NCBI GenBank assembly: GCA_027325115.1
Contig: DAHWFG010000304.1
Location: forward strand, 1 to 11,115
Direction of reading: 5' to 3'
Source: JAKBCQ01 sp021807585
GTDB lineage: Bacteria > Planctomycetota > Planctomycetia > Isosphaerales > Isosphaeraceae
Length of the DNA: 11,115 bases
Shown: one piece after another, positions 1-7,240 of the stretch
Position numbering within the stretch: position 1 is the first letter of the stretch
Layout of the letters: each line of letters begins with the position of its first letter
Translations under genes and position numbers: made by a program
The notes under the pieces: model-generated
Seen by the model: only the letters and a program-made list of their open reading frames with translations
The model's database searches: none
What the model was told of the DNA's origin: nothing

Positions 1-250
1 GGAGCAAACCGATCGCAAACCCGGAGAGCGCCCTGATCGCCAGGAAGGGCCGGCGTGCGCGCTCGCCCCGCTTGTCGGTCTCGACCGCGAGCGCGGCCAG
101 TTCGTCCGCGAGCACGGCTAGGTTGGTTCCCGGCAACCGACGGTGAACGTCGTCGGCGAGGTTCTTCGCGGTCTCGATGATCTTGCCCGCATCCAACCGA
201 TGTCTGAGGTTTGGTCCAGGTCGAGATCGCAATCGAAACACCTTGGGCAT
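1..250 (-). CDS. N-terminal part of a probable membrane protein of unknown function, cut by the left window edge
   Basis: The minus-strand frame is open from an ATG at 250 to the window edge (83 codons visible). The protein starts MPKVFRLRSRP. It has a charged, helix-prone middle (LDAGKIIETAKNLADDVHRR, then LAVLADELAALAVETDKRGE), then an Arg-rich stretch, and a hydrophobic run PFLAIRALSGFAIGLL that looks like the start of a membrane helix at the edge. The codons are GC-ending and read as genuine coding sequence. A stop at 272-274 limits the N-terminus. A GGAGG at 251-255 directly abuts the ATG, which is too close for normal use; it sits 9 bases before an in-frame GTG at 241-239, so GTG may be the true start (protein MFRLRSRP...). 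I do not recognise a named family. The gene is divided from the fic gene, on the same strand, by about 650 bases. Confidence 0.7.
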   Translation of the reverse strand, partial: MPKVFRLRSRPGPNLRHRLDAGKIIETAKNLADDVHRRLPGTNLAVLADELAALAVETDKRGERARRPFLAIRALSGFAIGLL

Positions 251-906
251 CCTCCGGTTCGCTTTTCGATTTCACCGGCTATGTTTCCGGCCGATTCGGT
301 TAGAGAGATTAATCCAAGATCACTCCTCGATCCATGGAAAATGGAATCCGAGAAAGAGCTGGAATTCCGCGGACCGATCCATATAGGTGCAAATCCCTTC
401 GTCTTCCTTCCGCGGAACAAAAGGAATGATACCGACATTCCAAAGAGAACACAGTGAATATCCCTTTAGCGTGATCAACGATCAATGTGAGATCCTGGCG
501 ATTCTCTCCGCCGCATTCGAGTCGGAAAAATCGCGATCTCGACTGAATTCGCGCCGAAACCCGAACAATCGAATACGTCCGTGGAGGAGGTTTCGCCTTG
601 TCGTCCAGCTCGAACTCGTGCGATTTCATCCGTGATGATCCGGGTCGGCTCGTGGGGTGACCGTGTTGATCTGACGCATGGCATCGTCTCTGGCCAGTCG
701 CCTCGGGCAGCCGGCAAGGGCGAGAGTCTCGATCTTCGAGGCGCCGCGCGGGATCAAGTCGCCAGATACTTGAATAGCATAGACGGATGTGAGATTGCTG
801 ATTACCGCGAGCATCGGCATCCGGTATAGAGTCTTCGTCTGTAACTTCTACGCGCCTCGCGCGCTTCGTTTAACGAACGGATGTAGTGATTATGTTATAG
901 AGGCGA
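251..906. other. Gene-poor stretch with no supported gene
   Basis: Short open frames occur on both strands here, but none has convincing codon use, a ribosome binding site or a recognisable protein. The only structure I see is close to the fic stop codon: a 6-bp inverted repeat TTCGTT-T-AACGAA at 865-877, preceded by a run of CG-rich words (851-864). It could form part of a 3' end for the fic transcript, but there is no T-tract after it on the minus strand. Confidence 0.5.
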
Positions 907-2031
907 TTATGGCTTTGGTCCGCTCTTCCCGGGCGGTTCGGTGAGCGAGTAGCTCGTGCTTCGGCCTCCGGCGGCGTCCTTCTCCAGCACGCGTCGCTTG
1001 ACCAGGTCGAGGATGTCGCGGTGTGCCGTGTCTTGCGAACACTTGGCCAGTTTCGCCCAAATCGACGAGGTGAGCTTCCCCTCGAACCCGCCAAGCAGGC
1101 GGTTCACAACCTTCTGCTGACGGTCGTTGAACGACTCCCCGGCATGCTGTTCCCAGAACCGGGCCTTCCTGAGTACCTTCGCCAGGATAATCTCCGCACC
1201 GTCGAAGGCGCGGTCCAGGCATCCGAGGAACCACTGCATCCACGGAGTAATCTCAAGATCGCCCTTCTGCGTTCGTTCGAGAATGTCGTAATAGTCATTC
1301 CGCTCCAGACGGATCTGGGCCGACATGCTGTAGAAACGTTTCGGGCTCTGCTCGGAACGCGCCAGTGCAAGGTCGGCGATCGCACGGGCGATACGCCCAT
1401 TACCGTCGTCGAAGGGATGAATGGTCACGAACCAGAGATGCGCCAGGGCGGCTTTGAGCACCGGATCGGTCAGATCCGGCCCGTTGAACCAGTCCACGAA
1501 CTGCGACATCTCAGTCGAAAGCCGCTCGGCCGGCGGCGCTTGGTAGTGGACCCGCTCCTTGCCGATCGGCCCGGAGACGACTTGCATAGGGCCTGAGCTG
1601 TCGTCGCGCCACATACCGACCCTGATCTTCCGCATTCCGCTGCGTCCAGTTGGGAAGAGGGCGGCGTGCCAGTCGAACAGGCGTTCCTCCGTCAGAGGTT
1701 CCCGATATTTCCGGGTGGCGTCGAGCATCATCTCGACAATGCCATTCACATGCCGGTCGGCGGGCATAAGTGCCCCGATATCGAGTCCGAGTCGTCGGGC
1801 GAGAGAGGAGCGTACCTGATCGATGTCGAGGATCTCTCCCTCGATCTCGCTCGATTTCAGGACGTCCTGTGTCAATGTACTGAGGACGGCTTCCTCGCGA
1901 AGCTGGAAGCCGAGCGCCTCCATCCGGCCAATAAGCCGCCGCTGCCGGTGACGAACCTCCGCGAGCCGGCTAGCCTGCCCTTCCTGATCCCAGTGGAACC
2001 TGGGCCAATCGTCTTGTTCGTGGATATACAT
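907..2031 (-). CDS. Fic-family protein (DUF4172-Fic-winged helix), probable AMP transferase with built-in inhibitory helix
   Basis: Fic enzymes transfer AMP or related nucleotide groups from ATP to hydroxyl side chains of target proteins. The 374-aa protein begins MYIHEQDDWPRFHWD, the usual opening of the DUF4172 domain. At residues 60-65 it carries SSEIEG, which matches the inhibitory motif (S/T)xxxE(G/N); that makes it a class II Fic protein with the inhibitory helix in the same chain. The catalytic motif HPFDDGNGRIAR at residues 205-216 is complete, with catalytic His205 and all anion-binding residues. Residues about 320-363 look like a winged helix. The start at 2031 is chosen over an ATG at 2046 because GGAG lies 7 bases before it and because the likely promoter would leave almost no leader for the upstream ATG. 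No separate antitoxin gene adjoins it, as expected for class II. The target protein cannot be told from sequence; the winged helix may let it bind its own promoter. Confidence 0.93.
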   Translation of the reverse strand: MYIHEQDDWPRFHWDQEGQASRLAEVRHRQRRLIGRMEALGFQLREEAVLSTLTQDVLKSSEIEGEILDIDQVRSSLARRLGLDIGALMPADRHVNGIVEMMLDATRKYREPLTEERLFDWHAALFPTGRSGMRKIRVGMWRDDSSGPMQVVSGPIGKERVHYQAPPAERLSTEMSQFVDWFNGPDLTDPVLKAALAHLWFVTIHPFDDGNGRIARAIADLALARSEQSPKRFYSMSAQIRLERNDYYDILERTQKGDLEITPWMQWFLGCLDRAFDGAEIILAKVLRKARFWEQHAGESFNDRQQKVVNRLLGGFEGKLTSSIWAKLAKCSQDTAHRDILDLVKRRVLEKDAAGGRSTSYSLTEPPGKSGPKP

Positions 2032-2032
2032 C

Positions 2033-2101
2033 GCTATTCTCCGCATTCCGTGCGGATATAATCGCAGCTATTCTCCGCACGGGCAAGCTTTTTCTCCGCA
2101 T
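2033..2101 (-). promoter_or_regulatory. fic promoter with three operator-like repeats
   Basis: On the plus strand the word TTCTCCGCA occurs three times, at 2037-2045, 2071-2079 and 2092-2100. The first two are part of a longer identical block GCTATTCTCCGCA (2033-2045 and 2067-2079). An inverted half, TGCGGA at 2051-2056, pairs with TCCGCA at 2040-2045 across 5 bases to give a near-palindrome. On the minus strand a possible promoter is TTGCCC (2086-2081), 17 bases, GATTAT (2063-2058). The middle copy then lies in the spacer and the palindrome covers the start of transcription and the ribosome binding site. This arrangement fits repression, most simply by the winged-helix tail of the Fic protein itself; that last step is inference. 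Confidence 0.55.
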
Positions 2102-2684
2102 AGGAAGCGGAGCAAGATGGCGGGGAGCTCCGAAAGAAACCGATGCGACCGGAAGCGTACTCACGGAGCATTTGCCGCAATCTCAAGCGATGAGGGAGGC
2201 GACTGACATGCGTAAGCGTTGAGATTGAGTGCACAGTTCGCTCGATGGTGTTTCCGCGAACAGCACGCTCGCAGCCGTCATGCGGATTTCTCGATTCTGC
2301 GCTTCAGTCTCAATCGGCCTGGATGGGGAAGGCGGATATTTATGCACATGCGTTCTCAGGGCTGCGCCTTGGGCGTTATGTATGCACCTGTGTTCCCAGG
2401 GCGGCGCCCTGAGAATCGGCGTTTCGATCGCGACGGATCAGGTTATAGATATGTAGCGTATTCAGGCCAAAGGACTGAATGCACGGATTCGGACGACACC
2501 GGTGCGCCCTCCGCCTGGTTCCAGGCGAACGAGAACTCTCGCCTTGTTTTTACCGACCGATTCGGCATTTTCACGTCAATTCCCAAGGGGTGGACGAAGC
2601 GTCGTCACGCCGTCCTAAAATTAGCTATGTGGATAAATTAATTTTCAGCATATGAATAGGATGCCGCACCGATTGAAACGCGCT
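2102..2684. other. Gene-free region between fic and tRNA-Leu
   Basis: Open frames on the plus strand run through the hairpin repeats at 2341-2415 and have no ribosome binding site or coding-like codon use, so I call no gene. Apart from the repeats, the stretch ends in an AT-rich patch (about 2619-2657). No integrase, transposase or terminal inverted repeats are visible. Confidence 0.5.
2341..2415. repeat. Two direct repeats, each forming a GC-rich hairpin
   Basis: Block 1 (2341-2369) and block 2 (2381-2409) start 40 bases apart and share the pattern TATGCAC-TG-GTTC-CAGGGC-GCGCC with about five differences. Block 2 folds as TTCCCAGGGC (2393-2402), loop GGC, GCCCTGAGAA (2406-2415), with 9 of 10 positions paired. 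Block 1 folds as CTCAGGGC (2355-2362), loop TGC, GCCTTGGG (2366-2373), fully paired as RNA if two G-U pairs are allowed. The fold is thus kept although the bases differ. The look is that of a dispersed intergenic hairpin repeat of the REP type. Confidence 0.6.
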
Positions 2685-2699
2685 CGAGACAACGTCTCG
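2685..2699 (-). terminator. Hairpin just past the tRNA-Leu 3' end
   Basis: CGAGAC (2685-2690), loop AAC, GTCTCG (2694-2699) forms a 6-bp stem 10 bases beyond the tRNA 3' end on the minus strand. Only a short T run (TTT) follows, so it could serve as a weak terminator or a tRNA processing signal. Confidence 0.35.
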
Positions 2700-2708
2700 T
2701 CGCGTCAA

Positions 2709-2795
2709 TACCGAAGACAGGACTTGAACCTGCACGGGCGTTTTAAGCCCACTAGGACCTGAACCTAGCGCGTCTGCCAATTCCGCCACTTCGGC
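2709..2795 (-). tRNA. tRNA-Leu (anticodon CAG)
   Basis: The minus strand gives an 87-base type II tRNA. The acceptor stem is GCCGAAG with CTTCGGT, its first pair being G-U. The discriminator base is A (2709). The D-arm contains GGCGGAATTGGCAGACGC. The anticodon stem CTAGG/CCTAG encloses the loop TTCAGGT, so the anticodon is CAG and it reads CUG codons. A long variable arm (GGGC/GCCC stem) and the T-arm CAGGTTCAAGTCCTG follow. CCA is not encoded; the next bases are TTG. The 3' end faces the fic region. Confidence 0.96.
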
Positions 2796-2805
2796 TTACC
2801 CCTAC

Positions 2806-2835
2806 GTTTTAGAGGCGCAACGAACCCCCGGTCAA
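2806..2835 (-). promoter_or_regulatory. Probable promoter of tRNA-Leu
   Basis: On the minus strand TTGACC (2835-2830) and TAAAAC (2811-2806) are 18 bases apart, giving a sigma-70-like promoter whose start would fall a few bases before the mature tRNA 5' end at 2795. Confidence 0.45.
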
Positions 2836-3084
2836 GATCAAAGCGAATCCCACCCGCTCGCGCGCAATCAGCAACCAAGACACACCCGACAACCCGCATG
2901 TTCGATCCAATCGGCCCAATATCCCATTCCACCCAAATTATCCAGTCGTCGCGGCCCGACTTCGACTTGACGGTCCACGCGGGTTGTGGCAAGTTGAACT
3001 TGGATTTGCGCCAAGAGTCCCTTCAATCGTCGGTATGATTCCAGACATTCTCGGCCCGAATTTCGGTAAAGGGGAGTTTGCCTC

Positions 3085-3915
3085 GTGCGCGACCTTACTT
3101 GGCGGACAATCGCCCTCGCCATCACCACAATCGGTTTCGTCGGGATCGGTACGTGGTCGACGGCTCAAGAACCCGAACCGAAACCAAACGCACCCCAGGC
3201 CGAGAAGGCCGAGGCCGAAAAGCCCGAAGCGGGTAAGGCCGCCGAGGAATTCCCCGGCCCTCCGCCGCTCGAAAACGTCCGCCTCCTCTCCACCTTACCC
3301 ACCCTCCCCGTTTCGCGCCGCGATCTCAAACCGTTCAACGTCAGCCTCGTCGATACGTCGCTCTTGCCGCGCGACCCCGGCGGAATCTGGGTTCTCGACT
3401 TCGCCTACAAACCGCTCCGACTCCGCACGATCGATGTCCCCGGTAAAGGTCGACGCTACATCCATTACCTCTACTACCGCGTCATCAATCAAACCGGTGA
3501 AGAACGCATGTTCATTCCCCAGTTTGTGCTTCTCACCGATACCGGCAAGCGCTACGAAGAGGCGGTCATTCCCCAGGCGGTCAAGATCATCCAAAATCGC
3601 GAAGATCCCACGATCCCCTTGATCGGCGCGGTCTCGGTGATGGGAATGATCCCCCCGAGCAAAAAGAAAGACGTCTACGACGCGGTCTTCGGCGTCGCGA
3701 TGTTCGAGGGAATCGATCCCCGCGCCGATCAGCTCCACGTCTACGTGCGAGGCCTCTCCGACGGCCACAAAGACGTCATCCCCCCGGGAGGCGATAAGCC
3801 CGTCACCCAATATAAAACCTTGCGAATCGATTTTATTCGCCGTGGTGATCATATCAATATTAAAGAATCTGAAATTCAGCCGTTCGATCCTCCCTACGAG
3901 TGGATTTATTGGTGA
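3085..3915 (+). CDS. Exported protein of unknown function, 276 aa
   Basis: The gene starts at GTG 3085, which has a clear Shine-Dalgarno GGGGAG at 3071-3076, 8 bases upstream. Residues 1 to about 27 form a signal peptide (basic MRDLTWR, a hydrophobic core, cleavage likely after STA). Next comes a low-complexity Lys/Glu/Pro/Ala linker (about 28-55) and then a single compact domain of about 220 residues, rich in beta-prone segments such as GGIWVLDFAYKPLRLR and IHYLYYRVINQTGEE. The end is aromatic (PYEWIYW). The phrase HYLYYRVINQTGEE followed by FVLLTDTGKRYEE suggests an immunoglobulin-like or DUF4352-like beta sandwich, but I cannot assign a family. No catalytic motif is seen. It probably acts outside the cytoplasmic membrane. 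It stands alone after the tRNA, with a 97-base gap to the next gene. Confidence 0.88.
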   Translation: MRDLTWRTIALAITTIGFVGIGTWSTAQEPEPKPNAPQAEKAEAEKPEAGKAAEEFPGPPPLENVRLLSTLPTLPVSRRDLKPFNVSLVDTSLLPRDPGGIWVLDFAYKPLRLRTIDVPGKGRRYIHYLYYRVINQTGEERMFIPQFVLLTDTGKRYEEAVIPQAVKIIQNREDPTIPLIGAVSVMGMIPPSKKKDVYDAVFGVAMFEGIDPRADQLHVYVRGLSDGHKDVIPPGGDKPVTQYKTLRIDFIRRGDHINIKESEIQPFDPPYEWIYW

Positions 3916-3916
3916 T

Positions 3917-3931
3917 CCGCGGACGCCGCGG
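3917..3931 (+). terminator. GC hairpin directly after the stop codon
   Basis: CCGCGG (3917-3922), loop ACG, CCGCGG (3926-3931) begins one base after the TGA of the exported protein. There is no T-tract, so its role as a terminator is uncertain; it may protect the 3' end of the message. Confidence 0.25.
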
Positions 3932-4012
3932 GCGCGATTGCGGCCGGGAAACGGCGGCGGGTCACGAACGCTCGGGGGATCGATCGGATCGAACCGCCGG
4001 CTTGCCGCGTGA

Positions 4013-4648
4013 ATGTCGGTTAAGATTGAGGCTATGAATCCTCACGCCGAGCGATCGGGTTCGTCGACCCCGCGGTTTTGCCCTCGATGCGGCGAGACGC
4101 GGCGTTTCGATCGGAATCTCTGCTCAAACTGCGGCGAAACGGCTTGCGAGCGGGGTTTTTGTCCCGTCTGCGAGTCGTTTTTATTCGCTCCTCAGGGTTC
4201 GATGTGCCCGAAGCACGACGTGGAACTGATCGAAATCGAACCCTTTCGATGCGAACGATCGACCGAACGCGTTGCGATTCAATGGGTTCCCGTGTGTACG
4301 TTTCAGAATCCCGCCGAATCCGAGCCGCTGCGGATTCGCCTCGAAGCCGAGGGAATTCCGACATTCATCGACGGCGAACGGATGGCGAGCCACCTGCTCG
4401 GTCATGGCGCTCGAGGTGGAGTCGAACTCCTGGTTCCGATCGAACACGTTCAGGAGGCCCGCGTGATCTTGGCGCAATCGTGGCGGATCGATCTCGACGA
4501 CGATTGGGACGACGATTGGGACGACACCGACGAGGAACGACCCGGGCGCCAAAAACTTCCCGTGGTTTTCGAAAAAACCGCCAATATCCTCAGAATCTCG
4601 ATCTGCATCGGTTTCCTAATCGTAATCGTGGTCTTGATATTTCGTTAA
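4013..4648 (+). CDS. Zinc-ribbon, DUF2007 and C-terminal membrane anchor protein, 211 aa
   Basis: The N-terminal third has two zinc ribbons: C23-P-R-C26 with C37/C40, and C50-P-V-C53 with C65/H68. Residues about 91-156 resemble DUF2007 (putative signal-transducing domain): VPVCTFQNPAESEPLRIRL, then EAEGIPTFIDGE and VELLVPIEHVQEARVIL. An acidic spacer DDDWDDDWDD (162-171) is encoded by a 12-bp tandem repeat (4496-4525). The last 22 residues are a hydrophobic helix, so the protein is tail-anchored with the ribbons in the cytoplasm. Its biochemical role is unknown; the domain mix suggests binding of a partner protein or nucleic acid at the membrane. There is no good ribosome binding site; ATG 4034 (MNPHAERSG) is an alternative start, preceded by GAGG at only 2 bases. 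It lies 97 bases behind the exported protein and may be co-transcribed with it. Confidence 0.87.
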   Translation: MSVKIEAMNPHAERSGSSTPRFCPRCGETRRFDRNLCSNCGETACERGFCPVCESFLFAPQGSMCPKHDVELIEIEPFRCERSTERVAIQWVPVCTFQNPAESEPLRIRLEAEGIPTFIDGERMASHLLGHGARGGVELLVPIEHVQEARVILAQSWRIDLDDDWDDDWDDTDEERPGRQKLPVVFEKTANILRISICIGFLIVIVVLIFR

Positions 4649-4712
4649 ATGCTTATCAATTAAACAATTTTCCAGCATTGTTATTATTATGATGATCATT
4701 AATTGATATAAC
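4649..4712 (+). promoter_or_regulatory. AT-rich patch with a 9-bp inverted repeat, possible promoter region of the FG-GAP/UnbV gene
   Basis: This is the most AT-rich part of the central region. ATCAATTAA (4655-4663) and TTAATTGAT (4699-4707) form a perfect inverted repeat with 35 bases between. A TATAAC hexamer at 4707-4712 has a weak partner, TTATTA at 4684-4689, 17 bases upstream. The patch could equally belong to the 3' end of the preceding gene. Confidence 0.3.
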
Positions 4713-4844
4713 GTCGTGGAATGAGCTCGACGAGCGAAACGGCCTCTTGCCTTCGGCTCGCGTCGAAGCGACGATAAAGAATCGACCATTCAATGGTTCG
4801 ATCACCCGAGCGTGGGAACCGGCTTAATATTGGAATCAAAGAAC

Positions 4845-7145
4845 ATGGTGATAAAACTCGATCGGCATCAAACGACGCTTATTATCGAGATTGTCGCCGC
4901 GATCGCGGGAACGGGTCTCGCGGTTTTTTTGCTGGTAAGCCTGAGCGGATCGGAGGGTACGAAAGCCGCCGCGCCGACCGAACGCCGAGACGCGGTTGTG
5001 AAGCCCGCGGCGCCGAATTACAAACCGCGTGATCGTATCGATACGAGCGGATCGATCATCGTCTTCGACGAATGGCCGAGATGGGACGCCGCCGCGACCC
5101 TCGCGGAGATCGCCGCGGCGACCCGCGACGGCGGTTACCGCTCGATCGAGCGAATCGATCGCGAACTCGCCGACGCCAAAACGCCCGTATCGACGCGGAC
5201 GCGGCTGGAAATCAAAAAGGCAATCATGTACTTATATGAAGGCGACTCCGAGAAGGCGCTCGGGGAGCTCGCCGTTGCGCGGGCGAATCTCGCCGATCGT
5301 CCCGAGCAAGCCGCGCAATGGACGTATCAGACGATTTTTCTTCAGGGGGTGAGCGCGCTTCGGTTGGGAGAAAATGAAAACTGTATTATGTGCCGAGGTG
5401 AAAGTTCGTGTATTCTGCCGATCGCTCCCGCGGCGGTGCACGTCAATCCGCGCGGTTCGAGGCTCGCGATCGGTTTTTTTGCCGAGTATCTCGAGCGTTT
5501 TCCCGACGATCTCGAGGTTCGCTGGCTGCTCAATTTGGCGCATATGACTCTGGGAGAGCATCCCGCCAAGGTCGACCCGCGTTTTTTGATCAAGCTCGAT
5601 CGCTTTGAACATTCCGAATTCGACGTCGGCCGCTTCCGCGACGTCGGCCACCTGACGGGCGTCAATCGCCTGAACCAATCGGGGGGAGCGATCCTCGACG
5701 ATTTTAACGGCGACGGATTGCTTGATTTCTTCATCACCTCGCTCGAATCGACCGAACGCCCGGCGCTCTTCATCAACCAGGGGAACGGAAAATTCGCCGA
5801 TCGAGCCGTCGCCGCGGGGCTTGCCGATCAGCTCGGAGGCCTCTATTGCGTGCAGACCGATTACAACAACGACGGAAAAATAGATATATTTATATGCAGG
5901 GGCGCCTGGATTAATCGGCCGATCCGTCCGAGCCTGCTGCGCAACGACGGCGACGGCAAGTTCACCGACGTCACCCGCGAGGCGGGGCTGATCGAGCCTT
6001 TGAACACGATCACCGCACAATGGGCCGATTACGATAATGACGGATATCTTGATCTTTTTATTGGTTGCGAACGGCAATCGAATCGGCTGTATCACAACCG
6101 AGGAGACGGGACGTTTGAGAACGTCGCTTCGGCGGCGGGTCTCGACGGCGAGGAACAGGCGTGGACCAAAGGGGCGAACTGGCTCGATATTGACAACGAT
6201 GATTATCCCGATCTGTTCCTCAACAACATCGCCGGCAACGCGACCTTGCATCACAACAACCGCGACGGCTCGTTTCGCGACGTCTCGAGCGATCTGGATG
6301 TCGACGGCCCCAAACAGGGCTTCTCGTGCTGGGCGTGGGATTACAACAACGACGGGTATCTCGATATTTTTGCGACGAGTTACGATCACACGACGGGGGA
6401 CGTGATCAAGGGATTGATCGGCGAATCGCATTCGTCGCGGTCGAATCGACTGTTCAGGAACGACCGCGGAAAACGGTTCGTCGACGAGACGAAGGCCGCG
6501 GGGCTCGATCTCGTGTTCGCCGCGATGGGAAGCAATTTCGCCGATTTCGATAATGATGGTTATCTCGATATGTATTTAAGTACGGGAGACCCGAGCCTCG
6601 ACACGCTGATACCCAATCGTATGTTCAAAAATGTGAACGGCGAACGGTTCGCCGAGGTCACGGGGTCGTCGCGGACGGGTCACCTGCAAAAAGGCCACGG
6701 GGTCGCTTGCGGCGATTGGGACCGCGACGGCGACGTCGATCTCTTTCTCGAAATGGGGGGAGCGATCAACGGCGATCGCTATCATGATGTTTTGTTTCAA
6801 AATCCGGGTCGGGGGAACAATTCGCTGACGATCAAGCTGATCGGCGTGAAGACGAACCGCGCCGCGATCGGCGCGCGGATTAAGATCGTTACGTCGGGCG
6901 AAAACCCGCTCGTGGTTCACAGGCATATCTCGTCGGGGAGCAGCTTCGGCGCGAATCCGTTTGAACAAACGATCGGCGTCGGCAAGGCCGATCGGATCGC
7001 GACGCTTGAAATCCATTGGCCGACAAGCCGCTCGACCCAGGTTTTTCACGATATCTCGGTAAACCAATATGTGGAAATCAGCGAGTTCGCCGATTCGTAT
7101 CGAACCCTCAATTTCAAGCCGATTCCCCTCCCCCAAGGCGAATAA
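4845..7145 (+). CDS. Membrane-anchored FG-GAP/VCBS repeat protein with ASPIC/UnbV domain (CRTAC1-like), 766 aa
   Basis: Residues 10-33 form one membrane helix (signal anchor), so the rest lies outside the cytoplasm. Residues about 75-250 are helical and TPR-like (YEGDSEKALGELAVARANL). They include C180, C183, C189 and H199 in ENCIMCRGESSCILPI...VH, a conserved-looking cysteine cluster. Seven Asp-rich calcium-binding loops of the FG-GAP/VCBS propeller follow near residues 286, 339, 395, 448, 499, 567 and 624 (e.g. DYDNDGYLD). The fourth (DIDNDDYPD) has Asp where Gly is usual. Residues about 658-727 are an ASPIC/UnbV domain (IGARIKI...SGSSFG...IGVGKADRIATLEIHWPTS). Such propellers bind ligands or surfaces; no enzyme activity is evident. 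ATG 4845 is preferred because the signal anchor then starts directly; a GTG at 4812 would add 11 residues. Neither start has a clear Shine-Dalgarno site. Confidence 0.93.
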   Translation: MVIKLDRHQTTLIIEIVAAIAGTGLAVFLLVSLSGSEGTKAAAPTERRDAVVKPAAPNYKPRDRIDTSGSIIVFDEWPRWDAAATLAEIAAATRDGGYRSIERIDRELADAKTPVSTRTRLEIKKAIMYLYEGDSEKALGELAVARANLADRPEQAAQWTYQTIFLQGVSALRLGENENCIMCRGESSCILPIAPAAVHVNPRGSRLAIGFFAEYLERFPDDLEVRWLLNLAHMTLGEHPAKVDPRFLIKLDRFEHSEFDVGRFRDVGHLTGVNRLNQSGGAILDDFNGDGLLDFFITSLESTERPALFINQGNGKFADRAVAAGLADQLGGLYCVQTDYNNDGKIDIFICRGAWINRPIRPSLLRNDGDGKFTDVTREAGLIEPLNTITAQWADYDNDGYLDLFIGCERQSNRLYHNRGDGTFENVASAAGLDGEEQAWTKGANWLDIDNDDYPDLFLNNIAGNATLHHNNRDGSFRDVSSDLDVDGPKQGFSCWAWDYNNDGYLDIFATSYDHTTGDVIKGLIGESHSSRSNRLFRNDRGKRFVDETKAAGLDLVFAAMGSNFADFDNDGYLDMYLSTGDPSLDTLIPNRMFKNVNGERFAEVTGSSRTGHLQKGHGVACGDWDRDGDVDLFLEMGGAINGDRYHDVLFQNPGRGNNSLTIKLIGVKTNRAAIGARIKIVTSGENPLVVHRHISSGSSFGANPFEQTIGVGKADRIATLEIHWPTSRSTQVFHDISVNQYVEISEFADSYRTLNFKPIPLPQGE

Positions 7146-7211
7146 ATGAATCGCGCCGAGCGAAATCCGCCGAATCGCCGATCGAGATCGCGCGTTCGCG
7201 GCGCAAACCAC

Positions 7212-7240
7212 TTGCTTTCACCGCGGCTTTGAGCGATAAT
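7212..7240 (+). promoter_or_regulatory. Sigma-70-like promoter of the DUF1501 gene
   Basis: TTGCTT (7212-7217), a 17-base spacer and GATAAT (7235-7240) match the consensus in 4 of 6 and 5 of 6 positions. The leader to the ATG at 7322 would be about 75 bases. It shows that the DUF1501 gene need not depend on read-through from the UnbV gene. Confidence 0.45.

Noticed and set aside
118..438. Minus-strand open frame of 106 codons
   Set aside because: It overlaps the partial gene at 1-250 in another frame; the partial gene has far better codon use.
143..457. Plus-strand open frame of 104 codons
   Set aside because: It lies antisense to the supported partial gene at 1-250 and has poor codon use past that gene.
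581..829. Plus-strand open frame of 82 codons in the gene-poor stretch
   Set aside because: No recognisable protein, no clear start signal, and a minus-strand frame of similar length covers the same bases.
2341..2415. CRISPR array
   Set aside because: Only two units, imperfect, with spacing too short for spacers and no cas gene.
2219..2641. Open frame of 140 codons on the plus strand between fic and tRNA-Leu
   Set aside because: It runs through both hairpin repeats, has no ribosome binding site, and the protein looks random; a second overlapping frame (2229-2456) is equally good, which argues for neither.
5232..6431. Minus-strand open frame of 399 codons
   Set aside because: It is antisense to the FG-GAP/UnbV gene; its Val/Ile-rich pattern is the mirror of the Asp-Asn-Asp loops on the other strand.
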